Part shown: positions 52,673-62,365 of the stretch, piece by piece
Numbering within the stretch: position 1 is the stretch's first letter
Layout: the number at the start of each line of letters is the position of its first letter
NCBI GenBank assembly: GCA_945888625.1
Contig: CAMDAH010000004.1
Coordinates: 106,640-170,639 of the forward strand
Length of the DNA: 64,000 nt
Source: Chryseobacterium gleum
GTDB lineage: Bacteria; Bacteroidota; Bacteroidia; Flavobacteriales_D; Crocinitomicaceae
Reading direction: 5' to 3'
Notes under the pieces: model-generated
Told to the model about the DNA's origin: nothing
The model's input: the letters and a program-made list of their open reading frames with translations, nothing else
Databases searched by the model: none
Program-made: the position numbers and the translations under genes

Positions 52673-53944
52673 ATGATAACTGCTAATCAATCCCACTTAA
52701 ATTCTTGGATTCCTGTTCCCGAAAATTCTGATTTCCCCATCCAAAATATACCTTTCGGTATCATCAAAACAAGTGATAAAACACCGCGCGTTGCTACTCG
52801 AATTGGCGATACAGTGATTGATTTATTAGCTTTGTTTAAACTCGGCTGTTTTTCATCCTTGTCGGTTGAGGAAAAGGATTTCGATGCTGAAACGCTTAAC
52901 TTACTCATGAAAAAGGGAAAGTTGGGTATTAGGGCCTTGCGCAATGCTTTATCTGCGCTTTTTCAAAAGGATAATGCTTTTTTAAGAGACGCAACGGAGC
53001 AACATAGTATTTTTCTTATTGAATTAGATGTGGTTGAAATGCTTTTGCCTGTGGCTATTGGTGATTATACCGATTTTTATTCCAGTAAAGAGCACGCCAC
53101 AAATGTTGGGGTGATGTTTAGGGATCCAGCTAATGCATTGCTTCCAAATTGGTTGTGGATTCCGGTTGGTTATCATGGAAGGTCTTCCTCGGTTGTTGTA
53201 TCGGGAACCGATTTTCATAGACCAAAAGGACAAATTAAGCTAAGTGAAGAAGATGATCCTATTTTAGCACCATCGCGACAAGTCGATTTTGAATTAGAAA
53301 TGGGCTTCATTACGTTTGATGGAAAACCAATGGGCGATTCCATATCGATGGAAGAATCCGATGATTATATTTTTGGACTTTGCTTGTTTAACGACTGGTC
53401 GGCAAGGGATATTCAAAAATGGGAATATGTGCCACTTGGCCCTTTTCTGGGAAAGAATTTTGTCTCGACGATGTCTGCTTGGATTGTTACACTAGACGCG
53501 CTACAACCTTTTAGAATAGAAAGTCCGCTCCAATCGCCGGCTGTTCTGCCTTATCTATTGGGATCGGGAAGCGATGCCTATGATATTCATTTAAACGTCG
53601 CGATTTCAACAGATGCCAACCAAGAAACAATAGTGAGTCAATCTAATTTTAAGTACATGTATTGGTCGATGTCGCAACAACTAGCGCATCACACAATTAA
53701 CGGTTGTAACATACGATCGGGCGATTTAATGGGCTCCGGTACCATTTCTGGTCCAAGTGAAGGTTCCTACGGTTCCATGCTAGAGTTAGCTTGGAAGGGA
53801 ACAAAACCAATTACCCTAGTGGATGGTACACAACGTCGTTTTATTCAAGATGGGGATACGGTAATTATGCGTGGTTACTGTCAGAAGGATGCAATAAGAA
53901 TTGGTTTTGGTGAGGTTAAAGCAAAATTGTTACCTGCAAAATAA
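52673..53944 (+). CDS. fahA: Fumarylacetoacetase
   Basis: 423 residues. The N-terminal beta domain and the C-terminal FAH domain are complete, with DYTDFYSSKEHATNVGVMFR, GYHGRSSSVVVSG, RPKGQIKLSEED, DFELEMGFI, LFNDWSARDIQKWEYVPLGPFLGKNF (split in two blocks with metal-binding Asp and Lys), and GSGTISGPSEGSYGSMLEL. The enzyme splits fumarylacetoacetate to fumarate and acetoacetate, the last step of tyrosine breakdown. The other tyrosine-pathway genes are not in the window. It begins 17 bases after ychF and its stop touches the rsh start. Confidence 0.95.
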   Translation: MITANQSHLNSWIPVPENSDFPIQNIPFGIIKTSDKTPRVATRIGDTVIDLLALFKLGCFSSLSVEEKDFDAETLNLLMKKGKLGIRALRNALSALFQKDNAFLRDATEQHSIFLIELDVVEMLLPVAIGDYTDFYSSKEHATNVGVMFRDPANALLPNWLWIPVGYHGRSSSVVVSGTDFHRPKGQIKLSEEDDPILAPSRQVDFELEMGFITFDGKPMGDSISMEESDDYIFGLCLFNDWSARDIQKWEYVPLGPFLGKNFVSTMSAWIVTLDALQPFRIESPLQSPAVLPYLLGSGSDAYDIHLNVAISTDANQETIVSQSNFKYMYWSMSQQLAHHTINGCNIRSGDLMGSGTISGPSEGSYGSMLELAWKGTKPITLVDGTQRRFIQDGDTVIMRGYCQKDAIRIGFGEVKAKLLPAK

Positions 53945-56188
53945 ATGAAGGAGTCGGTCGAAAACTATGATATCGAGACGGAACGTAAGGAAATTCTAAC
54001 TGCTTTTCGCGGTTTACTACGCTCGTTTAAAGACCACACAAAAGAAGATACGCGTTCGATTAGAAAAGCTTTTGACTTAGCATTGGAAGCGCACAAAGGG
54101 ATGCGCCGTAAATCAGGGGAGCCTTACATTTATCATCCCATCTCCGTGGCGCGAATTTGTGCTGAAGAAATGGGACTGGATACTTCGGCAATCGTATGTG
54201 CCTTACTTCACGACACAGTGGAGGATACTCACATTACTTTGGAGGACATCGAGGATATGTTCGGAGAACGAGCCAGAAAAATCATCAATGGCTTAACAAA
54301 AATACCCGAGGTATTTGATGAAAACGCGTCTATTCAGGCAGAGAATTTTAGAAAAATGATTTTGACTATTTCTGATGATTTCAGGGTGGTTTTAATAAAA
54401 TTGGCGGATCGCTTGCATAACATGCGTACCCTCGATAGTATGCCGGCGGATAAGCAATTGCGCATAGCATCGGAAACTAAGTTTTTGTATGCGCCGCTCG
54501 CTCATCGTTTTGGTTTATATTCCATAAAAACAGAACTGGAAGACTTATCACTCAAGTATTGCGAGCCAGAGGCATTTTCTTCAATTAAAGACCAATTAAA
54601 AAGTACGCAGGATGTAAGAACACGATTTATTCGCCGTTTTATGCAACCTATAAAAGCTACTTTACTGCAGGAGGAGTATTCATTTGAGATTGTAGCACGG
54701 ACAAAGTCCATATCTTCCATTTGGCGAAAAATGCAAACAAAAGAAATTCCTTTTGAAGAGGTATTTGATGTTTTTGCCATTCGAATTGTCATAGATACCT
54801 TACCTGAATTGGAAAAGGCAGATTGTTGGCGTATTTATAGTTTGGTAACTGATTTTTATCAGCCTAGTCCCGACCGTTTACGCGATTGGATCTCCACCCC
54901 GCGAGCAAATGGTTATGAATCGTTGCACACCACGGTAATGTCGCCCCAGGGTAGGTGGGTGGAAGTCCAAATTAGATCGAAGCGAATGAACGAGATTGCC
55001 GAAAAAGGACTTGCCGCACATTATAAATACAAGGAGTCAAAAGGTGATGATAGTAAATTTGATCGTTGGATTTCCGAAGTTCGTTCGTTATTGGAAAATC
55101 CAAATACAAACGCCTTAGATTTTGTGAATGAATTCAAATTAAATTTATTCAACGATGAGATTTATATTTTCACACCAAAAGGGGAGCTTCGCGTCCTGCC
55201 GATTGGTGCCACCATTTTGGATTTTGCCTACGATATCCATTCTGATATTGGCGATAAATGCATCGGTGCTAAGGTAAATAACCGCCTAGTGCCGCTCAGC
55301 TACCAATTGAATAATGGGGATCAATTGGAAATTATTACTTCATCGAAGCAAAAACCCAATGAAGATTGGTTAAAGTTTGTTGTTTCTGCGCGTGCAAAAC
55401 AGAAAATAAAGGCGTCGCTGAATGAAGAACGAAAACTAATAGCAAGTGATGGAAAAGCGATTTTAATTAGAAAATTTAAACAGTTCAACGTAAATGTAAA
55501 TGCAGAAAATATAACTTTTTTAGAAAAACATTTCGCTACAGGTGCTGCAACTGAATTATATTATCGTATTGCGAAAGGTAAGATTGAATTGTCGCGATTA
55601 CGCGAAATTGAAGTGTTAAATGGCCAATTTCAATATCCTAAAAAAGACCAGAAACCGAGGAAAAAAATCATTGATGAGGCGTCAATTAATTCGCAAGGAA
55701 TCAACAATAAAAAAGATGTCATTTTAATTGGAGATGATTTTAAAGGGTTTGATTATCAAATGTCTATTTGCTGCAATCCAATTCCGGGAGATCAAGTATT
55801 TGGTTTTATAACGATTTCGCAAGGTATTAAAATTCATCGTTCTAATTGTCCTAATTCAGTCCAATTAATGTCTAAATATGCCTATCGGTGTATCAAGGCA
55901 ACTTGGAAATCAAAGCACGAGGTGGAACGAGTAGCCGCAATTAAAATAATTGGTATTGATCGCTTAGGTTTGGTAAATAAATTGACAGAAATTATTTCCA
56001 AAGAAAATAAAGTCAATATGAAGAGTATATCCTTTGATACCAATGAGGGTATTTTCGAGGGACATATTCGCGTATTGGTTTTGGATACGGCCCACCTTGA
56101 GCTGTTGATGAGAAAATTTGAGGAAACGGAAGGTGTACAACGGGTCTCACGTTGGGATACAGACCAAGATATTGAATTGGATATTTAG
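53945..56188 (+). CDS. Bifunctional (p)ppGpp synthetase/hydrolase (RelA/SpoT)
   Basis: 747 residues. Domain order: HD hydrolase (about 40-190, YHPISVARIC and LLHDTVEDTH), synthetase (about 215-360, with TPRANGYESLHTTVMSP and WVEVQIRSKRMNEIAE), TGS (about 395-460, IYIFTPKGELRVLPIGAT), and a C-terminal ACT domain (about 665-740). Both catalytic HD residues and the synthetase motifs look intact, so it should make and degrade (p)ppGpp, the starvation signal. It starts directly after the fahA stop. It ends by overlapping the convergent OstA-like gene by 4 bases. Confidence 0.95.
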   Translation: MKESVENYDIETERKEILTAFRGLLRSFKDHTKEDTRSIRKAFDLALEAHKGMRRKSGEPYIYHPISVARICAEEMGLDTSAIVCALLHDTVEDTHITLEDIEDMFGERARKIINGLTKIPEVFDENASIQAENFRKMILTISDDFRVVLIKLADRLHNMRTLDSMPADKQLRIASETKFLYAPLAHRFGLYSIKTELEDLSLKYCEPEAFSSIKDQLKSTQDVRTRFIRRFMQPIKATLLQEEYSFEIVARTKSISSIWRKMQTKEIPFEEVFDVFAIRIVIDTLPELEKADCWRIYSLVTDFYQPSPDRLRDWISTPRANGYESLHTTVMSPQGRWVEVQIRSKRMNEIAEKGLAAHYKYKESKGDDSKFDRWISEVRSLLENPNTNALDFVNEFKLNLFNDEIYIFTPKGELRVLPIGATILDFAYDIHSDIGDKCIGAKVNNRLVPLSYQLNNGDQLEIITSSKQKPNEDWLKFVVSARAKQKIKASLNEERKLIASDGKAILIRKFKQFNVNVNAENITFLEKHFATGAATELYYRIAKGKIELSRLREIEVLNGQFQYPKKDQKPRKKIIDEASINSQGINNKKDVILIGDDFKGFDYQMSICCNPIPGDQVFGFITISQGIKIHRSNCPNSVQLMSKYAYRCIKATWKSKHEVERVAAIKIIGIDRLGLVNKLTEIISKENKVNMKSISFDTNEGIFEGHIRVLVLDTAHLELLMRKFEETEGVQRVSRWDTDQDIELDI

Positions 56189-57726
56189 TCTGAAACGAGC
56201 ATGTCAATTGGATTTTTAGGTCGTCTCCCGATCAACCATTGAAAACCAATGATGAACTTTTCTTCCTCTTTTAGTTGATTCATGGGGTAGAAAACACCGT
56301 CCGGTTTATCGAAATAAGTGATGCTTTGTACTTCACCGCTGTCAAGGTACACGCGTAAATCGGATGCATATAAGCGATTTAACCCTAAACGTTTCCTTGT
56401 AAATGTCGAGTCTGTTTTTTTTTCGTCAATAGGGTAAAGAATCGTCCAAGCATTTCCGTTCATATCTGCGCGTTGAAGTTCGTTATTTTCAAACCAAGCA
56501 GTTATTTTACGCCCTGAAAGTTGATTGTAGTAAAGGCCACTATCTAATTCCATGACGGCGGATGCTTTTCCGATTACAAGGACTTTATTTATTATGCTGT
56601 CTTTTAAATATACCATAATAGTATCGCCTTTTAATTGAGCATTTTTAGCCCAGATAATAGGCGTTTTACCAAGGGTAAGTTTTCCGCTTATCGTATTGTA
56701 ATAGGCAGAATCTGCAATTCCTTGAATGGTTTTACTATAAATTTTGACTTGTTTATTTCCAGTCATTGAATTTATATTGCCTGTAGAATCCTCTTTGATA
56801 CGAAGTGTGTCCGCATGTAAGTAAATGCTGTCTTTATCTTTTACTTGTATGGCAAGGGCTTTTCCCGTGATGTAGGATGTGCCCATTGATTTGTTGCTGT
56901 AAAAAACATCGCTACTTAACTGTTGTTTTTTTTTAATATCATCAACTTTCACTTTTCCTTTGGCTGTAAAAACTTCCGGTTTCGTAGCATAATAGGCGGT
57001 ATCGCAAATGACTGTTCGGTTTTGTTGTGTTATTTTAACATTTCGAAAAAGATTTCCCTCTTCTTTTTTAACATGATACCAACCGCGTTCGCAATTGATG
57101 GTTATGCTATCATTTTTAATTTCAGTTGGACCAAAAAATTGGGTGATTTGTTTCTCGTAGGCAAATTGAAGGGTGTCAGTTGTCATCGTTAAATCTTCCT
57201 TCTTATATTTTACTTTACCACTGAAGAAAAAGCTACCGATTGATGGATAGAAATAGCCGTATTTACTTGTAATAACTTCATTTGCCAATATGCTTTCGAT
57301 TTTACCATAATTCTTGTAAGTTGCTTTTCCACTTTTTGCATCATAATCTAAGGAATCGGTGGCAATTTTATATTCTTTATCACGAATGCGTACACGTCCC
57401 CAAAGTTTTGCGTATTTGGTATTCCCAAAATACAACAGGGAGTCACAATACAAATTAATTTCATTTTTGGTAACGTGTACATTGCCATAAGCGTGAACAA
57501 TTTTTCTTTGTTCGTGGTAATGGGCCGAATCGCAATACATGGTGTTGCCCTGATAAGTGAAATTAACGGTTCCGATTAGTCGATGCTCTCCGGACTTTTC
57601 ATTAAAAATCACTTTTTCTGTGCCCGGTAATAATTCGAGTATGTTTCCTTGTGCGAAAAGACCTTCTTTCAAAAAAAATGCGCCCAAAATGAACGCAATT
57701 AGTTTAATTTTTTGAAGGTTTATCAT
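56185..57726 (-). CDS. OstA/LptA-like protein, LPS transport
   Basis: 513 residues with a signal peptide (about 1-25, ending GLFAQ). Repeated beta-strand units with Y/F-x-x-A/C-D-S (for example MYCDSAHYHEQRKIVHAYGNV, NLYCDSLLYFGNT and ATDSLDYDAKSGKATY) form the jelly-roll-like stack of the OstA/LptA family. Length is larger than LptA alone, as in the Bacteroidota OstA-like proteins. The family carries LPS across the periplasm. Last gene of the operon with fur, STAS and purA; starts 1 base after the purA stop. Confidence 0.85.
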   Translation of the reverse strand: MINLQKIKLIAFILGAFFLKEGLFAQGNILELLPGTEKVIFNEKSGEHRLIGTVNFTYQGNTMYCDSAHYHEQRKIVHAYGNVHVTKNEINLYCDSLLYFGNTKYAKLWGRVRIRDKEYKIATDSLDYDAKSGKATYKNYGKIESILANEVITSKYGYFYPSIGSFFFSGKVKYKKEDLTMTTDTLQFAYEKQITQFFGPTEIKNDSITINCERGWYHVKKEEGNLFRNVKITQQNRTVICDTAYYATKPEVFTAKGKVKVDDIKKKQQLSSDVFYSNKSMGTSYITGKALAIQVKDKDSIYLHADTLRIKEDSTGNINSMTGNKQVKIYSKTIQGIADSAYYNTISGKLTLGKTPIIWAKNAQLKGDTIMVYLKDSIINKVLVIGKASAVMELDSGLYYNQLSGRKITAWFENNELQRADMNGNAWTILYPIDEKKTDSTFTRKRLGLNRLYASDLRVYLDSGEVQSITYFDKPDGVFYPMNQLKEEEKFIIGFQWLIGRRPKNPIDMLVSD

Positions 57727-57727
57727 G

Positions 57728-58996
57728 TTATTTTAAAAGGGTTTGCTTTCTGTCTGGCCCCACTGATACAAGGGAGATAGGGACATTCAATTCATTTTCT
57801 AAATAAAGCACGTAATTTTTCAATTCTTGTGGTGCATCGTCATAACTTTCCAACGCTGTGAGATTTGCTTTCCATCCTTCCATTTCAATGTAGATGGGCT
57901 TCACTTCAAGATCGTTTAGATCGAAAGGAAAATCGGTTATTTTTTGTCCGTCAATCTCGTAGTGTGTGCATATTTTTATCGCATCAAAAATACTAAGCAC
58001 GTCTGCCTTCATCATACTTAATTCAGTAACACCATTTATCATAATGGCGTATTTAAGTTGTACCAAATCAATCCATCCACAGCGACGGGGCCTTCCTGTT
58101 GTAGAACCAAATTCACGACCCTCTTGACGCATTCGTTCTCCCGTTTCATCCAATAACTCGGTGGGAAATGGTCCGCTACCCACACGCGTGCAATACGCTT
58201 TGAAAATTCCAATTACATTTCCAATTTTGTTAGGCGCAATGCCTAGTCCCGTACAAGTGCCCGCTGTAACAGTGTTCGAAGACGTGACAAAAGGATAAGT
58301 GCCAAAGTCAATGTCAAGCATTGTTCCTTGCGCACCTTCAGCGAGAATTTTCTTTCCGTTTAGTAAAGCAGTATTTAAAAAATGTTCACTGTCCACTGCA
58401 TTTAGCGATTTTAGTAGTGCAATGCCAATCATCCAATCTTTCTCAAGGGAAGGTAAATCATAGGTGAAATCATCGTAGTTGGACAAAATTCCCAAGTGCT
58501 TATCGATTAACGTTTGGTATTTTTCTTGAAAATTTGGAGAGAAAATATCACCCACTCGCAAACCGTTTCGACCCGTTTTATCCATATAGGTTGGACCGAT
58601 TCCTTTTAATGTTGAACCAATTTTATTATTACCTTTTGAAGTTTCTGACGCCGCATCGAGTAGTTTGTGGGTAGGTAAAATTAAATGTGCTTTCTTGGAG
58701 ATAAAAAGTCGTTTCTTGAAATCAATATTAAACGGGGCAAGTTTATCCAACTCAGCTTTAAAAACTACCGGGTCTATGACAACGCCGTTACCGACTAAAT
58801 TGATGACATTTTCTCTAAATATGCCAGAAGGTATGGTATGAAGCACGTGTTTTATTCCTTCGAATTCTAAGGTATGCCCCGCATTGGGTCCTCCTTGGAA
58901 TCTTGCGATTATGTCATATTTTGGTGTAAACACATCTACAATTTTTCCTTTGCCTTCATCACCCCACTGAAGGCCTAACAATACATCAACTTTCAT
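57728..58996 (-). CDS. purA: Adenylosuccinate synthase
   Basis: 422 residues. Signature motifs are GLQWGDEGKGKIVD at the N-terminus, the GGPNAGHT loop, the GIGPTYMDKTGRNGLRV region, TTGRPRRCGWIDL, and the C-terminal SVGPDRKQT. It joins IMP and aspartate with GTP to form adenylosuccinate in AMP synthesis. Full length. It begins 6 bases after the STAS gene, in an operon that starts with fur. Confidence 0.97.
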   Translation of the reverse strand: MKVDVLLGLQWGDEGKGKIVDVFTPKYDIIARFQGGPNAGHTLEFEGIKHVLHTIPSGIFRENVINLVGNGVVIDPVVFKAELDKLAPFNIDFKKRLFISKKAHLILPTHKLLDAASETSKGNNKIGSTLKGIGPTYMDKTGRNGLRVGDIFSPNFQEKYQTLIDKHLGILSNYDDFTYDLPSLEKDWMIGIALLKSLNAVDSEHFLNTALLNGKKILAEGAQGTMLDIDFGTYPFVTSSNTVTAGTCTGLGIAPNKIGNVIGIFKAYCTRVGSGPFPTELLDETGERMRQEGREFGSTTGRPRRCGWIDLVQLKYAIMINGVTELSMMKADVLSIFDAIKICTHYEIDGQKITDFPFDLNDLEVKPIYIEMEGWKANLTALESYDDAPQELKNYVLYLENELNVPISLVSVGPDRKQTLLK

Positions 58997-59002
58997 TTTT
59001 AC

Positions 59003-59332
59003 TCAATTAAAATGTTCTTCTACTGCATCCATCGAGTCGTATATTGCAAAAATTTCGTGGATTTTAGTAATTTCAAATAATTTGTTCAGACCGGCATTCG
59101 GATTCAATAAAACGGTATCGCCATTATTAATTCTCGATTTAGTTAGCATTTTAACCATAAAAGCGATGCCACTTGAATTGGTATGCGAAAGATTGGTAAG
59201 ATCAAGCACAACATGCCAGTTTTCAATCGTTTCCATTTCATTGCGCATCGGAAGAATATCCGCGTCGGAAAGTATCTTTCCAGTAATAGCAATGCAGGTT
59301 ACTGTTGAGCTTGTAATTGTGAATTCAATCAT
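59003..59332 (-). CDS. STAS-domain protein, anti-sigma-factor-antagonist type
   Basis: 109 residues, one STAS domain. Strand and helix order fits, with [21 protein letters not shown] holding the conserved Ser next to Gly (SSG) that is the phosphorylation site in SpoIIAA-type proteins. The C-terminus is acidic. No matching anti-sigma kinase or phosphatase is in the window. It overlaps fur by 4 bases (ATGA) and precedes purA by 6 bases, so it is translated with both. Confidence 0.82.
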   Translation of the reverse strand: MIEFTITSSTVTCIAITGKILSDADILPMRNEMETIENWHVVLDLTNLSHTNSSGIAFMVKMLTKSRINNGDTVLLNPNAGLNKLFEITKIHEIFAIYDSMDAVEEHFN

Positions 59333-59763
59333 TTTTTATCTTTTTTAATGCCGTAGAAATATAAAGAGTGGTGTTGAATATCAACATCAAATAGGTTTTC
59401 AATTGTTGTTTTTATTTGTTGTATTCTTGGATCACAAAATTCTACAACTTCATTAGTGTCGGTAAAAATTAAGTGGTCGTGTTGCTTCGAACCATGCGAT
59501 TTCTCAAATTGAGCTAGATTTTTTCCAAATTGATGCTTGGTTACTAAATTGCAAGCTAATAATAATTCGATGGTGTTGTATAACGTTGCTCTGGATACGC
59601 GGTAATTGTTGTTTTTCATGTTAACGTAAAGCGTTTCAATATCAAAGTGCCCAGAATAATTATAAATTTCAGTTAAAATGGCAAATCGTTCAGGTGTTTT
59701 TCTGTGGCTATTTTGCACTAGATAAGCAGCGAAAATACCGTTTACTTTTTGTTGAAGGTCCAA
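59329..59763 (-). CDS. Fur-family transcriptional regulator
   Basis: 144 residues. A winged-helix N-terminal domain with [15 protein letters not shown] and [14 protein letters not shown] (recognition helix) is followed by the dimerisation domain. The metal-site segment reads [20 protein letters not shown] and the later HH in [11 protein letters not shown]. The structural CxxC pairs of classical Fur are absent; one Cys is left. It could be a Fur, Zur or PerR type; metal specificity cannot be assigned. First gene of the operon, with promoter element at 59787-59794. Confidence 0.9.
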   Translation of the reverse strand: MDLQQKVNGIFAAYLVQNSHRKTPERFAILTEIYNYSGHFDIETLYVNMKNNNYRVSRATLYNTIELLLACNLVTKHQFGKNLAQFEKSHGSKQHDHLIFTDTNEVVEFCDPRIQQIKTTIENLFDVDIQHHSLYFYGIKKDKK

Positions 59764-59786
59764 GATTGTTTAATTTATAGTAAACA

Positions 59787-59794
59787 CAAATGTA
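59787..59794 (-). promoter_or_regulatory. Promoter -7 element (TACATTTG) of the fur-STAS-purA operon
   Basis: Perfect TAnnTTTG on the minus strand, 24 bases before the fur start codon. It lies in a divergent promoter region shared with the GT2 gene. Confidence 0.55.
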
Positions 59795-59894
59795 ATTAAT
59801 TCTTTGATTGTATCGTCGTGATTTTATTTTCTAATTTCTTGTATAGTTTCAGTTTTTCCTTCGTTTTTTAGTTAGGCTATTTAACAAAAGATAC

Positions 59895-59902
59895 TAAATT
59901 TG
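59895..59902 (+). promoter_or_regulatory. Promoter -7 element (TAAATTTG) of the GT2 gene
   Basis: Perfect TAnnTTTG on the plus strand. It overlaps the first possible GTG start (59900), so transcription would begin at about 59909 and the real start codon must lie after it, or the RNA is leaderless. Confidence 0.5.
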
Positions 59903-59905
59903 TGT

Positions 59906-60646
59906 GTGTTAAATGGAAAACGTATTTGTATTGTATTGCCTGCCTACAACGCAGCGGAGACTTTGTCTATGACATACAATGAAATTCCTTTTGATATTGT
60001 TGATGATGTTGTTTTGGTAGATGACGCAAGTAAGGATGCCACAACTGAACTGGGAAAGAAATTGGGGATAAAACATTTGATACGTCATGAAAACAATCGA
60101 GGTTATGGTGGCAATCAAAAATCATGTTATGCAAAAGCGCTCTCGATTAACGCCGACATTATCATTATGTTGCATCCAGACTATCAATATACTCCGAAAT
60201 TAGTCCACGCAATGGCCTCCGTTATTGCTTTTGATGTTTATCCTGTCGTAATGGGATCTAGGATTCTAGGCAAAGGGGCTAGGAAAGGGGGTATGCCACT
60301 TTATAAATACATAGCAAACCGCTGCTTAACGCTCGGTCAAAATATTTTGATGAGTCAAAAATTATCGGAGTACCATTCTGGATACAGAGCTTTCTCTAAA
60401 GAAATATTTGACAAAATTGACATTGAGAAAAACTCTGACGATTTTATTTTTGACAACCAAATGCTCGCGCAAATTTTTTACGCTGGATTTGAAATTGGCG
60501 AAATTACCTGCCCAACTAAATATTTTGAAGAAGCATCCTCAATCAACTTTAAAAGATCGGTACAATACGGATTGGGCGTTGTTGGTGTTTCAATTGATTA
60601 TCGCTTGGCAAAATGGGGATTAAAGAAACCAAAAATATTTAGATAA
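59906..60646 (+). CDS. GT2 glycosyltransferase, dolichyl/polyprenyl-phosphate-sugar-synthase-like
   Basis: About 246 residues. Family 2 motifs: VLPAYNAAET, VLVDDASKD (donor-binding Asp pair), RGYGGNQKS, IIIMLHPDYQY (DxD-like position), GSRILGKGARKGGMP, and YHSGYRAFSKE. There is no transmembrane segment, so it is of the DPM1-like type without an anchor. The start is unclear: GTG at 59900 or 59906 is the only in-frame choice near the 5' end. An ATG at 59914 is out of frame but would become in frame if one A were added after ATGG, giving MEKRICIV. Substrate unknown. Confidence 0.85.
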   Translation: MLNGKRICIVLPAYNAAETLSMTYNEIPFDIVDDVVLVDDASKDATTELGKKLGIKHLIRHENNRGYGGNQKSCYAKALSINADIIIMLHPDYQYTPKLVHAMASVIAFDVYPVVMGSRILGKGARKGGMPLYKYIANRCLTLGQNILMSQKLSEYHSGYRAFSKEIFDKIDIEKNSDDFIFDNQMLAQIFYAGFEIGEITCPTKYFEEASSINFKRSVQYGLGVVGVSIDYRLAKWGLKKPKIFR

Positions 60647-60682
60647 ACCAACTAATTCATTTTCTTACAAAATCATTTCAAC

Positions 60683-62365
60683 ATGACTGACGATAAAAAA
60701 GTAATCTTTTCTATGGTGGGGGTTTCAAAAGTAACTCCTCAAGGGAAACAAATTATTAAAAATATTTACCTGTCTTTTTTTTATGGGGCGAAAATTGGAA
60801 TTATTGGATTAAATGGTTCTGGTAAATCAACAGTAATGAAAATTATTGCTGGTTTAGATCAAGCTTTTCAAGGTGATGTCGTTTTTTCTCCTGGTTATAC
60901 AGTTGGTTATTTACCCCAAGAACCAGAACTTGACCCAACTAAAACAGTGAAAGATGTGGTGCTTGAAGGTGCAAGCGAAACGGTTAATGTACTAAAAGAA
61001 TACGAGGAAATTAATGCTTCGTTTATGGATGAGGAGGTACTCAATGATCCAGATAAAATGGATAAGCTTATTGCAAGACAGGGCGAAGTGCAGGATAAAA
61101 TTGATGCTTTGGATGCATGGGAACTTGATAATAAATTAGATCGAGCAATGGATGCTTTGCGTTGTCCTCCAGATGACCAATTGATTGCAACGCTTTCCGG
61201 TGGAGAAAAAAGACGCGTAGCGCTTTGTCGTTTGTTACTTCAAAACCCTGATATCTTGTTATTAGATGAGCCTACGAATCACTTGGATGCCGAATCAATT
61301 GATTGGCTTGAACAACACTTACAACAATATGCTGGGACAGTGATTGCCGTTACCCACGACCGTTATTTTTTAGATAATGTGGCAGGTTGGATTTTAGAAT
61401 TGGATAGGGGAGAAGGGATTCCTTGGAAAGGAAATTATACGTCGTGGTTAGAACAAAAGTCGAATCGTTTGAAAGAAGAGGAGAAATCAGAGTCCAAACG
61501 TCAAAAAATGTTGCTACGTGAGTTAGATTGGGTTCGGATGAATCCAAAAGCACGGCAAGCGAAGAGTAAGGCGAGACTTCAGAATTATGATAAAATGCTT
61601 TCCGAAGATGTACAAGCAAAGGAAGCAATGCTTGAAATGCCCATTCCAAATGGACCTCGTTTGGGGAATAATGTAATCGAAGCGGCGCATGTCGCTAAAT
61701 CGTTTGGGGATAAAATGTTGTATGATGATTTGAATTTTAGTTTGCCTCCTGCTGGAATTGTTGGAATTATTGGGCCAAATGGTGCCGGTAAAACAACCAT
61801 CTTCAAAATGATTATGGACGAATTAGGTGTTGATGCTGGAGAATTTAAGGTGGGTGAAACAGTAAAAATTGGGTATGTCGATCAATCACATAAGGATGTC
61901 AATCCAGAAAAAACAGTCTTTGATGTGGTTTCGAATGGCTTGGAATACGTGGAGGTTGGAAACCAGAAAATAAATTCAAGGGCTTATTTGTCGAAATTTA
62001 ATTTTAATGGGGCAGACCAAAATAAAAAAGTTGGCATTTTGTCCGGTGGTGAACGAAATCGTTTGCATTTAGCGATGACCTTAAAAACAGAAGCAAATGT
62101 GCTCTTGTTGGATGAGCCAACCAATGATATCGATATTAATACTTTGCGCGCTTTAGAGGAAGGTATCCAAAATTTTGCGGGTTGTGCCGTTGTAATATCT
62201 CACGACCGTTGGTTTCTAGATCGAATTTGTACGCATATATTAGCTTTCGAAGGTGATTCAAAGGTCTATTGGTACGAAGGTTCTTATTCTGAATACGAAG
62301 AAAATCGGAAAAAACGATTGGGAGATGCAGGTCCAAAAAGAATTAAATACCGAAAAATAGTATAA
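60683..62365 (+). CDS. ettA: Energy-dependent translational throttle protein EttA
   Basis: 560 residues, two ABC-F ATPase domains and no membrane helices. First domain: GLNGSGKST, LSGGEKRRVALC, LLLDEPTNHLDAES. Second: GPNGAGKTT, LSGGERNRLHLA, LLLDEPTNDIDINT. The linker between domains has the charged DWVRMNPKARQAKSKARL segment that is the P-site tRNA interaction motif of EttA. It binds the ribosomal E site and gates early elongation according to ATP level. Normal length. Follows the GT2 gene by 36 bases. Confidence 0.96.
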   Translation: MTDDKKVIFSMVGVSKVTPQGKQIIKNIYLSFFYGAKIGIIGLNGSGKSTVMKIIAGLDQAFQGDVVFSPGYTVGYLPQEPELDPTKTVKDVVLEGASETVNVLKEYEEINASFMDEEVLNDPDKMDKLIARQGEVQDKIDALDAWELDNKLDRAMDALRCPPDDQLIATLSGGEKRRVALCRLLLQNPDILLLDEPTNHLDAESIDWLEQHLQQYAGTVIAVTHDRYFLDNVAGWILELDRGEGIPWKGNYTSWLEQKSNRLKEEEKSESKRQKMLLRELDWVRMNPKARQAKSKARLQNYDKMLSEDVQAKEAMLEMPIPNGPRLGNNVIEAAHVAKSFGDKMLYDDLNFSLPPAGIVGIIGPNGAGKTTIFKMIMDELGVDAGEFKVGETVKIGYVDQSHKDVNPEKTVFDVVSNGLEYVEVGNQKINSRAYLSKFNFNGADQNKKVGILSGGERNRLHLAMTLKTEANVLLLDEPTNDIDINTLRALEEGIQNFAGCAVVISHDRWFLDRICTHILAFEGDSKVYWYEGSYSEYEENRKKRLGDAGPKRIKYRKIV

